A DNA stretch of 64,000 bases from Acidobacteriota bacterium (GTDB lineage: Bacteria; Acidobacteriota; Vicinamibacteria; Vicinamibacterales; CAVVIG01), in the NCBI GenBank assembly GCA_018268955.1, contig JAFDVO010000011.1:26327-90326 (forward strand), given 5' to 3'. A program made the translations under genes and the position numbers. Under the pieces are notes generated by a model. The model was not told the origin of the DNA. It ran no database searches and saw nothing but the letters and a program-made list of their open reading frames with translations. This document shows positions 16,151 to 28,138 of the stretch, piece by piece (position 1 is the stretch's first letter; each line of letters opens with the position of its first letter).

Positions 16151-17019
16151 TGGCGCAGCGTCCGGCTCTCGCGATGCTGGTGTGCACTGCGCTCGTTGCG
16201 TGGAGTGCGGTCTCCTTCGCCCAGGACGCGACCTTCCGCTCGGTCGTCGAACGTGTGCGTCTCGACGCACTGATCACGGAAGGGGGACAGCCGGTGACGG
16301 GGCTCACCGCCGCCGACCTCGACGTGCTCGACAACGGGGTCCGGCAGACGCTGGAGTACGTCAGCCTCGATCAGATTCCTGTGAACGTGGTGTTCGTGCT
16401 CGACATGAGCGAGAGCGTCTCCGGACGCGTGCTCGACGAGCTGCGCCGTGCAGTCAGGGGCGTCGCGGGGAGCCTGCGCGATCGGGACCAGAGTGCGCTC
16501 ATCACGTTCAGCCATCGTGTCGCGCTGACGTCCGGCCTGAGTGAGGATTCGCGGACGCTCGCCGCATCGCTGTCCGCGCTCGCGCCTGGCGGAGGCACGG
16601 CACTCATCGACGCCATGTACGCGTCCCTGTGGGTGGCGGCTCCAGACCCCGGACGCGCCGTCGTGATCGTCTTCAGCGATGGCCTGGACACGTCGAGCTG
16701 GCTTACACGAGAGTCCGTGATCGATACCGCGAAGCGGGCCGACGCGGTCGTCTACGCGGTGACCACGCGAAGCGCACGACACGACTCATTCCTCTCCGAG
16801 CTGACCGAGACAACCGGTGGACGCGTCTTCGACATCTCCTCCCCGGAGCGGCTCCCGGGCACCTTCGCGGCCATCCTCGAGGAGTTCAGGCAGCGTTACC
16901 TCGTCAGCTACGCACCCACAGGTGTGAAGGCCGCGGGCTGGCACCGACTCGAACTGCGCGTGCGCGGCCGCCGGGCGGCGGTGAAGATGCGGCAGGGCTA
17001 CCTGGCCGGGCCGAACTGA
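16147..17019 (+). CDS. VWFA-related secreted protein (acidobacterial type)
   Basis: 290 aa. A signal peptide ends at SFAQ. Residues 35-75 carry the family's N-terminal segment (VRLDALITEGGQPVTGLTAA then DLDVLDNG). The von Willebrand A domain begins at VVFVLDMSES, with MIDAS residues D86, S88 and S90, and includes AVVIVFSDGLDTSSW. The protein ends with RQRYLVSYAPTG and a short beta-strand domain. This architecture matches the VWFA-related family expanded in Acidobacteria; these proteins are thought to bind other proteins, but functions are not established. It overlaps the TPR gene by four bases. Confidence 0.88.
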   Translation: MMAQRPALAMLVCTALVAWSAVSFAQDATFRSVVERVRLDALITEGGQPVTGLTAADLDVLDNGVRQTLEYVSLDQIPVNVVFVLDMSESVSGRVLDELRRAVRGVAGSLRDRDQSALITFSHRVALTSGLSEDSRTLAASLSALAPGGGTALIDAMYASLWVAAPDPGRAVVIVFSDGLDTSSWLTRESVIDTAKRADAVVYAVTTRSARHDSFLSELTETTGGRVFDISSPERLPGTFAAILEEFRQRYLVSYAPTGVKAAGWHRLELRVRGRRAAVKMRQGYLAGPN

Positions 17020-17065
17020 GCGCCAGTCCAGCGGCTCGAGCCGGCCCTCAGCCTGCCGGTCCCGT

Positions 17066-18840
<1,775 letters not shown>

Positions 18841-18844
<4 letters not shown>

Positions 18845-19122
18845 GCCACCTGGGCGTGCGCCGGCTGTGCCGCGCCTTCACCGCCGCCGTGGCTGCGCAG
18901 GAACTCCAGCTCATGAGCACGGTCGCCGTAGATGTCCTGCGCTTCGCGCCACAGCAGCTCGGCCGTGACATGGGGGCAGTCCGGTGGGCACCGCGCATCG
19001 AGCGCCATCCCGGACCGGCGACGGTGCATCACCATGGCGTCGTGCCAGGCTGCCAGTCGCTGCGCCAGGTCGACCGCCTCGCGCGTGCCAATCGCCTTTC
19101 CCAACGCGGTATACGGAGTCAT
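18841..19122 (-). CDS. Small Cys/His protein co-transcribed with the sigma-54 activator
   Basis: 93 aa from the ATG at 19122, with GAGG five bases upstream. It is largely helical, with a compact motif CPPDCPH at residues 45-51 that could bind a metal or act as a thiol switch, then VTAELLWREAQDIYGDRAHE and a Gly/Ala-rich tail. Its stop codon overlaps the activator's start, a strong sign of functional linkage, for example as a partner that modulates or reports on the activator. I do not recognise a characterised family; the link is inferred from coupling only. Confidence 0.75.
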
Positions 19123-19214
19123 CGTCCTCACGGGCCTGCCCTCGATGAAAAGGGCCGCGGCACGCTGGCGCCTCCCGAGCGCAGCCCACCGCGGCCATCC
19201 CTGAAAAGACAAGG

Positions 19215-19228
19215 GCCGCCGCGGCGGC
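19215..19228 (-). terminator. GC-rich palindrome followed by a T-rich run in the activator operon leader
   Basis: A perfect 14-bp palindrome (GCCGCCGCGGCGGC) read on the minus strand is followed by CCCTTGTCTTTT. It lies between the predicted sigma-54 start point (about 19299) and the ATG at 19122. This is the layout of an intrinsic terminator or attenuator; the T-run is interrupted, so strength is uncertain. Confidence 0.35.
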
Positions 19229-19310
19229 ATCTGCCGCCCGCACCGGCCCTGCGATGCCGCAGGCGCGGGGGCTCTCACCCTCGCCCGAAGCTCGCGTGCC
19301 CACAGCGATC

Positions 19311-19325
19311 GCAACATCGAGGCCA
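19311..19325 (-). promoter_or_regulatory. Sigma-54 promoter
   Basis: The minus strand reads TGGCCTCGATGTTGC: GG and GC separated by 10 nt, with the TGGC (-24) and TTGC (-12) cores of sigma-54 promoters. The middle bases differ from the full consensus. Transcription would start near 19299 and reach the small Cys protein and the sigma-54 activator genes. The presence of an activator gene in the same transcript makes a chance match less likely. Confidence 0.65.
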
Positions 19326-19387
19326 GAGCCCGACGAGGGAAACAGAGCGATTTTGTTGGGATTCGAGTGGGGCTGTCGCGGCGGCAG

Positions 19388-19421
19388 GCGTTTCAGTGTG
19401 AAACGCGTTTCAGAGTGAAAC
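19388..19421. promoter_or_regulatory. Tandem dyads, likely upstream activating sequence
   Basis: Two 15-bp dyads, GTTTCAGTGTGAAAC (19390-19404) and GTTTCAGAGTGAAAC (19407-19421), lie 17 bp apart centre to centre. The first extends to an 8-bp perfect arm (GCGTTTCA/TGAAACGC). They lie about 90-120 bp upstream of the predicted sigma-54 start, the usual place for enhancer-binding activators. Binding by the locally encoded activator is inferred. Confidence 0.6.
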
Positions 19422-19472
19422 GATTCGGGAACCCGGAGCCGGGAGTCTTCGGGCCAGAAGTCGACCCCGCCG

Positions 19473-19507
19473 GAAGCCTGAAGCCTGAAGCCCGAAGCCC
19501 GAAGCCT
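19473..19507. repeat. Heptamer tandem repeat (GAAGCCY)x5
   Basis: Five consecutive 7-bp units: GAAGCCT, GAAGCCT, GAAGCCC, GAAGCCC, GAAGCCT. It ends five bases before the stop codon of the membrane protein gene at 19513. Similar heptamer-period repeats occur at 37226, 51489 and 60693. Confidence 0.85.
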
Positions 19508-19512
19508 GTAAT

Positions 19513-20207
19513 TCAGTGATGCATCACCGGCAGCGCCGCGTGCCAGAGGAACCACGCGCCCATGACGAGCACGAACACCTGCGACAGCCGATTGAGGGTC
19601 GTACGCTGGCGTATGAGCAGGGCATCGGCCAGGGAGACGCCGAGCAGGGCAGGAGCCGTGCCCAGGCCGAAGGCCACCAGCGCGAGCGCACCCCGAGCGG
19701 GTCCTCCCGTCGCCATCGCCCCCAGCACCGCGGTGTAGAGCAGGCCGCACGGGAGCAGGCCAAGCAGCAGGCCGAGCGTGAAGGGATGCGACGGCATCCT
19801 CGCACTGAGCCGCCCGGTGAGGCGATGCGCCCACAGTCCAGGGCTCGCACCGGGGGAGAACGAGAGAAGCCCCGCCGCACCGGAGACGATGAGCGCGCCG
19901 CCCGCGAGAACAGCCGCCGCCCTCTGCAGACCCATCAGCGCACCGGCAACCTGCAGCGCGCTCCCAAGCGCGCCTGCCGCCGCTCCGAGCGTGCCATACG
20001 TGACCAGCCGACCGGCCGTGTACCACGCCTGCGCCGCCCAGGGAACCAGTGCGCCGACCGGCCTGGCGTACCGGCGCGAGACGATCAGCACGAACGGCGC
20101 ACACATCCCCACGCAGTGCCCAGCGCTGCCGAGGAAGCCGAGCGTCAGGAACGCCACCAGATCCAGGTGCGACCCGACGCTCGCCAGTGCGTGGACGTGC
20201 TCGTGCA

Positions 20208-20208
<1 letters not shown>
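19513..20208 (-). CDS. DsbD_2/SafE-like membrane protein, last gene of the respiratory operon
   Basis: 231 aa with about six membrane helices. The first has GHCVGMCAP (C32, C36) and a later one LLLGLLPCGLLY, the Cys positions of the DsbD_2 family often labelled sulfite exporter TauE/SafE. Such proteins are common beside cbb3 oxidase genes and may move electrons or copper for oxidase or cytochrome assembly; sulfite export is unlikely here. The N-terminus is His-rich (MHEHVHAL). The ATG at 20208 overlaps the actF stop (TGATG), fixing the start and showing that it belongs to the ACIII/cbb3 operon. Confidence 0.85.
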
Positions 20209-21418
<1,210 letters not shown>

Positions 21419-21422
<4 letters not shown>

Positions 21423-22102
21423 GACCGTCCTCCGGAAATCGAATTCATTGCCGCTGCTGTCGGCACCGGCTGCGCCTGTCCCGCCGACGCACCGGCTGCG
21501 GGCGTCGCGCCAGAGGCCGGTGCGGAGGCGGGCGCGACGGGTTCCACCGACTGCATCTGCCTGACGTAGTGCACCACCGACCACATGTCACGCGCGTCGA
21601 GCTGGCGCGCGTGGCTCGGCATCGAGCCCTGGCCGCGCATCGGCCGATGGAAGATCTCGCCGTCGGCCCAATCACGCACCTTCTGGGTCATCAGGCTGGG
21701 CGGCTTCGGGAACACCAGTGTGAGTGTGCCGTCGCCGGCTCCCTTCGGGCCGTGGCAGGTGATGCACACGTTCTCGTATACGAACTTGCCGTGCGCAATC
21801 ACCTCTGGCGAGTGGGGCAGCGGGTTGACGAGCGCGGCGGCCTCGGCGGCCTGCGCCTGCTTGTACGGATACGGCGTCTCGTCGATCGCCACCGCACCGG
21901 CCGGTGCTTCCAGCGTGCCGGTCGGCCGACCTCCGAAGATGTCTGCGCGCTGGGGCTTCAGCTTCGGCTGGTCGATCATGTCGAGCCTGTTGCCTTCCCG
22001 ATGCGGCGACCGTCCGGCGGGGAGCCCGAGGTCGCATCCCGCCGCAGCGAGCGCGAGGCCCGCCACCGCCACGCGCATCAACCCAATCGTGGTGCTACGC
22101 AT
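21419..22102 (-). CDS. actE: Alternative complex III monoheme cytochrome c lipoprotein ActE
   Basis: 227 aa from the ATG at 22102, which overlaps the end of actD by eight bases. The N-terminus is a lipoprotein signal (VAGLALAAAGC), so the protein is anchored in the membrane facing the periplasm. One heme c motif, CITCHG, lies near residue 118, with methionine-rich ligands downstream (RGQGSMPSH). The C-terminus is an Ala/Pro-rich tail. ActE receives electrons within ACIII and probably hands them to the cbb3 oxidase encoded in the same operon. Confidence 0.92.
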
Positions 22103-22646
22103 GGTTCGCACCCTCCACCTCCACCAGCCGCACATCGTCGGCCCCGAGCGACTGCACGAACCGTTGTGCCGCGTCTGCCTGCCACTTCGGGTCGGTCGAT
22201 GAGATCCACAGGACGAACCGGTCGACCGTCGCACCGGTCTTCACCAGCAGCGGCGGCGGCTGCGGGACCGTGTCCTTCTTGCCCGCGACGATCGCCGTGA
22301 TGGCGCTGCCGATGGCCGCGCAGAGGACCATCAGCTCGAACGTGATCGGGACGAACGCCGGCCACGACGCGTGCGGCTTGCCACCGAAGTTCATGGGCCA
22401 GTCGTAGACCATCACGTAGTTCTGGAACGCCTGCGCGAACAGGATGCCGAAGAGCGCGAGCCCTCCCGTGACCCACGGGATCCACGAGCGGCGCTGGCCC
22501 ATGGCGTCTTCCATGCCGTGGACCGCGAATGGCGTCAGCATGTCGAAGTGCGTCCAGCCTTCCGAGCGGACGCGTGCCGCAGCGGCCAGGGCCTCGTCGG
22601 GCCCATGGAAATCGCCGAGCACACCGGTGATCGAGGTCGGTTTCAT
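22095..22646 (-). CDS. actD: Alternative complex III subunit ActD (DUF3341)
   Basis: 183 aa. It starts with ITGVLGDFHGPDEALAAAAR, a ferredoxin-like cytoplasmic segment, then HFDMLTPFAVHGMEDAMG and two membrane helices (about 58-75 and 102-122). This is the usual DUF3341/ActD layout. It is a structural subunit without cofactors. It follows actC by three bases and overlaps actE. Confidence 0.92.
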   Translation of the reverse strand: MKPTSITGVLGDFHGPDEALAAAARVRSEGWTHFDMLTPFAVHGMEDAMGQRRSWIPWVTGGLALFGILFAQAFQNYVMVYDWPMNFGGKPHASWPAFVPITFELMVLCAAIGSAITAIVAGKKDTVPQPPPLLVKTGATVDRFVLWISSTDPKWQADAAQRFVQSLGADDVRLVEVEGANHA

Positions 22647-22649
22647 GGC

Positions 22650-24176
22650 TTACGTCTCCTGGAGCGCCGTGGCGGGGATGCCCCCGGTGAGCGCTGCGGG
22701 CATCGGGCTCGGTGCCGCCTTCGCGGGCACCCCTCGTGCCACTGTCGGATCCATCACGCTCTTCACCTCGGAGATGGCCACCACCGGCAGCATCCGCACG
22801 AAGAGCAGGAACAGCGTGAAGAACAGGCCGAACGAGCCGAGCAGGATCGCGTAGTCCCAGCGGCTCAGCGCATACATGCCCCACGAGGAGGGCAGGTAAT
22901 CGCGGTGCAGCGACGAGACGACGATCACGTAGCGCTCGAACCACATGCCGACGTTGACCAGAATCGAGACGATGAAGAGCACCAGCGTGTGGCGCCGCAT
23001 CGACTTGAACCAGAACACCTGCGGGATGATCGCGTTGCAGGTGAACATGATCGCGTAGGCCCACCCATAGGGGCCGAACGCGCGGTTCTTGAAGACGAAC
23101 CCTTCATACGCGCTGCCCGAGTACCAGGCCATGAAGAACTCGGTCGCGTAGGCGAAGCCGACCAGCATGCCCGTGAGCATCAGGATCTTCGCCATGTTCT
23201 CCATGTGGTTCAGCGTGATGTAGTTCTTCATGCCGAAGTACCCGCGCATGAAGGTCATCAGCGTGATGACCATGGCGAACCCGGAGAAGATCGCGCCGAT
23301 GACGAAGTAGGGCGGGAAGATCGTCGTGTGCCAGCCCGGGATGACCGACGTGGCGAAGTCGAACGACACGATGGTGTGGACCGAGAACACCAGCGGCGTC
23401 GCGAGCGCGGCGAGGACCATGTAGGCGGACTCGTAGTGGCGCCACGCGCGCTGCGATCCGTTCCAGCCGAAGCTCATCGCGTTGAACAGCTTCTGTCGCC
23501 ACGGGTGCGTCGCACGGTCGCGGAGCGTCGCGAGGTCCGGCAGCAGGCCGAGGTACCAGAAGGTGAGTGACACCAGGCCGTAGGTGGAGATCGCGAAGAT
23601 GTCCCACGCGAGCGGCGAGTTGAAGTTGATCCACAGCGGGCCGCGCGCGTTCGGATATGGCACGAGCCAGTAGGCGAACCAGGGCCGACCGAGGTGGATG
23701 ACCGGGAAGATGCCCGCGCAGCAGACCGCAAAGAGCGTCATCGCTTCTGCGGCGCGGTTGATGCCGGTGCGCCACTGCTGCCGGAACAGGTACAGCACCG
23801 CGGAGATGAGCGTGCCCGCGTGGCCGATGCCGATCCAGAAGACGAAGTTGATGATGAACGAGCCCCAGCCGACCGGCTGGTTCACGCCGGCGATGCCCAT
23901 CCCGGCGTAGAACAGTGTGATCAGCGAGAACACCAGCAGTCCGAGGAAGCAGAGCGCCACGCTGAAGGCGAGCCACCAGCGCTTCGTCGGGAACTGCTCG
24001 GCGTGCATGCAGATGTCCCGGTCGACATCGGCCCACTTCTTCGCCCCGGTGACGAGCGGCTCGGGAATCTCGAGGTCGCCGCCGTACGGGCCAGCGCCGG
24101 GAACGACGATCGGCCGGCCCGAGAGCTGGCTGTCGTCCATGACCGTGGCGTACGGGCTTACGTCATGCCTTGTCAT
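22650..24176 (-). CDS. actC: Alternative complex III membrane subunit ActC (NrfD family)
   Basis: 508 aa with about ten membrane helices and the quinol-binding NrfD/PsrC fold. It includes [20 protein letters not shown] and a long N-terminal cytoplasmic segment. The ATG at 24176 overlaps the end of actB by 14 bases; an ATG at 24140 ([10 protein letters not shown]) is an alternative and resembles family N-termini. ActC is thought to be the main quinol-oxidising subunit next to the ActB iron-sulfur clusters. Confidence 0.92.
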   Translation of the reverse strand: MTRHDVSPYATVMDDSQLSGRPIVVPGAGPYGGDLEIPEPLVTGAKKWADVDRDICMHAEQFPTKRWWLAFSVALCFLGLLVFSLITLFYAGMGIAGVNQPVGWGSFIINFVFWIGIGHAGTLISAVLYLFRQQWRTGINRAAEAMTLFAVCCAGIFPVIHLGRPWFAYWLVPYPNARGPLWINFNSPLAWDIFAISTYGLVSLTFWYLGLLPDLATLRDRATHPWRQKLFNAMSFGWNGSQRAWRHYESAYMVLAALATPLVFSVHTIVSFDFATSVIPGWHTTIFPPYFVIGAIFSGFAMVITLMTFMRGYFGMKNYITLNHMENMAKILMLTGMLVGFAYATEFFMAWYSGSAYEGFVFKNRAFGPYGWAYAIMFTCNAIIPQVFWFKSMRRHTLVLFIVSILVNVGMWFERYVIVVSSLHRDYLPSSWGMYALSRWDYAILLGSFGLFFTLFLLFVRMLPVVAISEVKSVMDPTVARGVPAKAAPSPMPAALTGGIPATALQET

Positions 24177-27100
24177 TCCGCACCTTCGTCAAGTAGGAGA
24201 TCGCGGGTTTCACCCCGACGGATTCGAGCAGCTTCATCGCGCGCGGGCTCGAGGCCAGTTGCGACACGCGCGAGTTCGGCGCGTGCGCGTTGCCGAACGT
24301 GATGGCCTTGGTCGGGCACGCTTCCATGCACGCGGGCACCACGGCGTCGTCCGGCAGGTTGTTGTGGTCCGTCCCGTTGCGGGTCGCCTCGGCGCGCGCG
24401 AGCCGGATGCGCTGGACGCAGAACGAGCACTTCTCCATGACGCCCCGGCTCCGGACGGTGACCTCCGGGTTGTTCTTCATCTGCATCGGCGGTCGCGCGT
24501 TCAGCTCCGCGTTCTTCGCAATGCGCGGGACCAGCCAGCGGAAGAAGCTGCTGTCCTGCTGCTTGCTCATTTCCCAGTAGTTGAACCGGCGCACCTTGAA
24601 GGGGCAGTTGTTCGCGCAGTACCGCGTGCCGACGCAGCGGTTGTAGATCTGCTGGTTCAGCCCGTCTTCGCTGTGCATGGTCGCCGAGAACGGGCAGACC
24701 GTTTCGCACGGCGCGTTCTCACAGTGCTGGCAGAGCATCGGCTCGAAGAGCGTCTGCGGTTCCTCGACGACGTCGAGGGGACCGTCCCAGACCTCCGCGC
24801 CCCAGCCGCCTTCCTTCTCGGGAGCGTCGTAGTAGCGGTCGATCCGGATCCAGGACATCTCCCGACCGTCGAGCATGCCGCGACGGCCGACCACCGGGAT
24901 GTTGTTTTCGGCCTGGCAGCCGATGACGCACTTGCCGCAGCCGTTGCACGTGCTGAGGTCGATCGCCATCGCCCAGCGGGCATTCGGGTATTCGTGCTCG
25001 GGCCACGCGGAGGGCCCGCCCTCGAACTGCTCGGTCCCCGCAGCGGCGTTGGCCTCGAAGGCCGTGAGCGTCGTGGTCGGGACGATCGGCCGCGCCTCGC
25101 GATCGATGACGTCCGAACCCTGTGCGAACGCGAGCGGCTCGTTGCCCTGCGCGCGCTTGACGCTGACTGGCAAACCCGCCGCGATCAGGCGTCCGTTCGC
25201 GCGCTGGCGGAGCGGGAAGGCATTCGGTCCCACGTCCGCACCGATCGGGCCGCACGCCGTGCGCCCCAGGCCGAGCGGCAGCGCCACCTGATCGTGGTGC
25301 ATGCCCGCGTGGCGATACACGGGCACGACGAGCTTCGCGTGACCGGCGTCCACCTCGACGAGGTCACCGTTGGCGAGCCCCATCTCGTCGAACCGCCGCG
25401 GCGCCATCGAGAGCGCGCCACCCCAGGTGATGCGGGTGATCGGATCCGGCAGTTCGTGCAGCCAGCCGTTGTTGCCGCTGCGTCCGTCGTTCAGCGAGCC
25501 GTGCGGGTAGAGCTGCAACTCGAGGCCGTCGGCCGGCGCCGATGAACCTGCCATCGCCAGCGCGGCGAGCGCCCCCGCGTCAAAGTGCCGGGGCGGCGCG
25601 TCCCCGGAGGCGGCCGGCTTCCAATACCCGGCTCGCAGCACTTCGTTCCATGCCGCATCGAAGGCCGGATCTCCGGTGTCATTCCCCAGGCGTGACGCCC
25701 ACGCCGCGCGGAGGTAGTGCCACGCGAGGCTGGTGCTTGGGGCCCGCTCCGCGGTGTTCACCGCCGGGGCCGGCGGCAGGGTGGTGACCGCCTTCACGGC
25801 GGCGACGCATGCGGGGTCGCCAACGGCCGCCGCCCAGTCGACCATCACCTCGAGCAGCCCGCGCGTGTCGAACAGCGGCTGCATGACCGGCTGCTGGACG
25901 GCGCACGCGCCGCCGGGGAGTTCCGCGTCGCCCCAGGCCTCGAACGGATGGCTGGCCGGTGCAAGGACATCGGCGAGACGGCCCGTTTCGTCGAGCCTGT
26001 CGTTGAGCGACACGATGTACGGCACCTTGGCCATGGCCTCGGCGAAGTTCACGCCGGTCGGCGCGTCGTACACTGGGTTCGCGCCGGCGACGATCAGCAT
26101 CGCGACCCCGCCTGACCGCATCTCGTCTGCCAGCGTCGCCAGCGCGTCAGCGTGCGTCGCGGCTTCGCGCGAGAGTGGGGCGGCCTCATCGAACAGCCCG
26201 GCCTCGAATGCGCCGAGCGTCACGTTCAGCAGGATGGCAGCCGTTTCGAGCGCCACGCCAGACGACGAGGTGCTGGCGGGGCCACCAGCGACGACGAGTG
26301 CGTGACCGCTCGCGGCGGCGAGTTCGGTGGCGAGCTTGCGAAGCGCATCAGCCGGTACGCCGGCGCCTGTCGACACGGCCTCGATGGTGAACGGTGCGAG
26401 GGCACGCGCCGCCTCTGCGTTCCCGGCGAGCGGCCCGAGCCCTTTCACGACGATCAACTCGTGCGCGAGAGCGGCCGCGACACTGGCGAGACGCGAGTCG
26501 CGCACGCGAATGCGGCTGTCGGCGTTCGCGCCGGTCAAGGAGAGCCGACCTTCGAGCTGGACGAACCGGCTCATGCGACGGGCACCGGCGCCGCCCGGAG
26601 CGCGGCGAATCGCGAAGTCGCGATCGAGGCCGGTGCTCGAGTCGTCCAGGAAGTCGGCACCGAGCCCGACCACCAGGTCGGCGGCGTCCAGCTTCGGGCG
26701 CGGAACTGCGGCATGCCCGAACGCGCGGGGCCAGGCCTCGGCAGCCGCCTCGCTGGCGAGCGGACTCCAGACGACGTGGCGCAGGCCGGTCTGCGTTCGG
26801 AGCGCCTCGATCGCCGACGTGAGCGCCGGGCTCTGCACGGGACCGGTCAGCAGCACCGACGTGCGACCCGTGTCCTTCAGCCGCGACACGACGTCAGCCG
26901 AGACCGAGTTCCACGCGAGCGACACCGCGGCATCGGGTCGTCGGCGCACGGACAGTGGCCCGCGCGCGCGGTCGGGATCGTAAAGGTCCATCAGCGCGGC
27001 CTGGTGGCGCGCCGTGACGCCGCGGCCGTTGATGGCGTCGGCACGCGGCGCGACGAGAATCGGCCGTCCCTCACGCGTGCGCACGAGCACGGGCGCGCCG

Positions 27101-27315
27101 TCGATCACCGTATGGAAGTAGCGCGCCTTCCCCATGCCGTCGACGAGGTTCTCCGGCATGTCGTGAAAGGCCACCGAGTTCTCCGGCGGGACCTGACAGG
27201 CAGCGCTGCCCAGCGCCGCGGCCGCCGCCACGACGCTCGAGAGGCGCAGGAACTCGCGCCGGTCGACGCCGGTGGCTTCCGGCAGTGCATTGGTCTGGTG
27301 TCCACTCATAGTCAT
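24163..27315 (-). CDS. actB: Alternative complex III iron-sulfur subunit ActB
   Basis: 1050 aa. A twin-arginine signal (RREFLRLSS) directs export. Residues about 45-720 resemble a molybdopterin oxidoreductase that, in ACIII, lacks the cofactor; I see no Cys/Ser metal ligand motif. Residues about 780-1010 carry ferredoxin-like cluster motifs: [38 protein letters not shown] and CSFCVQRIR with CMEACP. These form an electron wire from the quinol site to ActA/ActE hemes. It follows actA by four bases. Length and domain order match the ActB1-ActB2 fusion seen in most ACIII. Confidence 0.94.
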   Translation of the reverse strand: MTMSGHQTNALPEATGVDRREFLRLSSVVAAAAALGSAACQVPPENSVAFHDMPENLVDGMGKARYFHTVIDGAPVLVRTREGRPILVAPRADAINGRGVTARHQAALMDLYDPDRARGPLSVRRRPDAAVSLAWNSVSADVVSRLKDTGRTSVLLTGPVQSPALTSAIEALRTQTGLRHVVWSPLASEAAAEAWPRAFGHAAVPRPKLDAADLVVGLGADFLDDSSTGLDRDFAIRRAPGGAGARRMSRFVQLEGRLSLTGANADSRIRVRDSRLASVAAALAHELIVVKGLGPLAGNAEAARALAPFTIEAVSTGAGVPADALRKLATELAAASGHALVVAGGPASTSSSGVALETAAILLNVTLGAFEAGLFDEAAPLSREAATHADALATLADEMRSGGVAMLIVAGANPVYDAPTGVNFAEAMAKVPYIVSLNDRLDETGRLADVLAPASHPFEAWGDAELPGGACAVQQPVMQPLFDTRGLLEVMVDWAAAVGDPACVAAVKAVTTLPPAPAVNTAERAPSTSLAWHYLRAAWASRLGNDTGDPAFDAAWNEVLRAGYWKPAASGDAPPRHFDAGALAALAMAGSSAPADGLELQLYPHGSLNDGRSGNNGWLHELPDPITRITWGGALSMAPRRFDEMGLANGDLVEVDAGHAKLVVPVYRHAGMHHDQVALPLGLGRTACGPIGADVGPNAFPLRQRANGRLIAAGLPVSVKRAQGNEPLAFAQGSDVIDREARPIVPTTTLTAFEANAAAGTEQFEGGPSAWPEHEYPNARWAMAIDLSTCNGCGKCVIGCQAENNIPVVGRRGMLDGREMSWIRIDRYYDAPEKEGGWGAEVWDGPLDVVEEPQTLFEPMLCQHCENAPCETVCPFSATMHSEDGLNQQIYNRCVGTRYCANNCPFKVRRFNYWEMSKQQDSSFFRWLVPRIAKNAELNARPPMQMKNNPEVTVRSRGVMEKCSFCVQRIRLARAEATRNGTDHNNLPDDAVVPACMEACPTKAITFGNAHAPNSRVSQLASSPRAMKLLESVGVKPAISYLTKVRNDKA

Positions 27316-27319
27316 TTCC

Positions 27320-27940
27320 CTACCGGTGACAGGCGACGCAGTCGGTCGACGCCTTCATTTCCGGCTTGCGATGGCAGTCGAGGCACCACTGCATGTTGAA
27401 TGGCTTCTGGACCGAGACGATTTCCATCTCGGCCACCTTCCCGTGGCAGTTCTGGCACGCCACCATCGGCTTGCCTTCCTCGTCCACGAGCGGCAGCTTC
27501 GACTCGCCCTTCTCGTTCTTCGCGTTCAGGTGCGCGGAGTGATCGAAGTAGACGAAGTCGGGGAGGTCGTGCACCTTCACCCATGGAATGGGCTCGCCCC
27601 GGTCCCAGTACTCCTTCATCTTCAGCACCCACTCCTTGTTCAAGCCGACCGTCGAGTGGCAGTTCATGCACACCGCGGTTGATGGCAGCGTGGAGTGCCG
27701 GCCCTTGTACGGCATCGTGTGGCAGTAGAGGCACGGAATGCCGAAGCCGCCCACGTTGACGTTCTCGCCCTTCTCGTTCACCTGCATCACCGGAGCACCG
27801 GCCATGCGCTTGTGCGAGAAAGCAATCGGCTGGCGTGGCGCGTAGCCCTTGCGTACGTTGCTCAGCGCGTAGCCGAGCGACGCCATCACGAACAGCACCA
27901 GCACCGTGATGGCGATGCGGATGACGCTCCTGCCCTTCAT
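27320..27940 (-). CDS. actA: Alternative complex III pentaheme cytochrome c ActA
   Basis: 206 aa with a single N-terminal membrane anchor (about residues 7-27). It has five heme c motifs: CLYCH, CMNCH, CQNCH, CLDCH and CVACH, plus HS/H ligands such as FSHKRM and YFDHSAH. This is the normal pentaheme ActA. It faces the periplasm and carries electrons between ActB clusters and ActE. The ATG overlaps the ccoS stop (ATGA), which joins the cbb3 and ACIII gene sets into one operon. Confidence 0.94.
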   Translation of the reverse strand: MKGRSVIRIAITVLVLFVMASLGYALSNVRKGYAPRQPIAFSHKRMAGAPVMQVNEKGENVNVGGFGIPCLYCHTMPYKGRHSTLPSTAVCMNCHSTVGLNKEWVLKMKEYWDRGEPIPWVKVHDLPDFVYFDHSAHLNAKNEKGESKLPLVDEEGKPMVACQNCHGKVAEMEIVSVQKPFNMQWCLDCHRKPEMKASTDCVACHR

Positions 27941-28137
27941 TCGCGAACTCCCGTCGTGGTTGCGGACGCCTTGGACGCCGGCCCCGATCGGCCCGGCCCC
28001 TCATCGTCGAAGAGGATGCGGACCGCGGGCGTGTCGAGGTCGTCGAACTGCCCACTCATCGCGGCCCAGATGAAGAAACCGACGGCGATGGCCGCGATCA
28101 GCAGCGCCAGCGGTAAGAGGACGAATACGGTTTCCAT
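27937..28137 (-). CDS. ccoS: cbb3 oxidase maturation protein CcoS
   Basis: 66 aa from the ATG at 28137. One membrane helix at about 5-25 (VLLPLALLIAAIAVGFFIW) is followed by AAMSGQFDDLDTPAVRILFDD, the signature of CcoS. It is needed for cofactor insertion into the cbb3 oxidase. It starts one base after the ccoI stop and overlaps actA. Confidence 0.93.
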   Translation of the reverse strand: METVFVLLPLALLIAAIAVGFFIWAAMSGQFDDLDTPAVRILFDDEGPGRSGPASKASATTTGVRE

Positions 28138-28138
28138 C

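Noticed and set aside
24163..27315. ActB as a molybdenum enzyme
   Set aside because: Although its N-terminal part is of the molybdopterin oxidoreductase fold, the ACIII context and the apparent lack of a metal ligand argue for a structural role.
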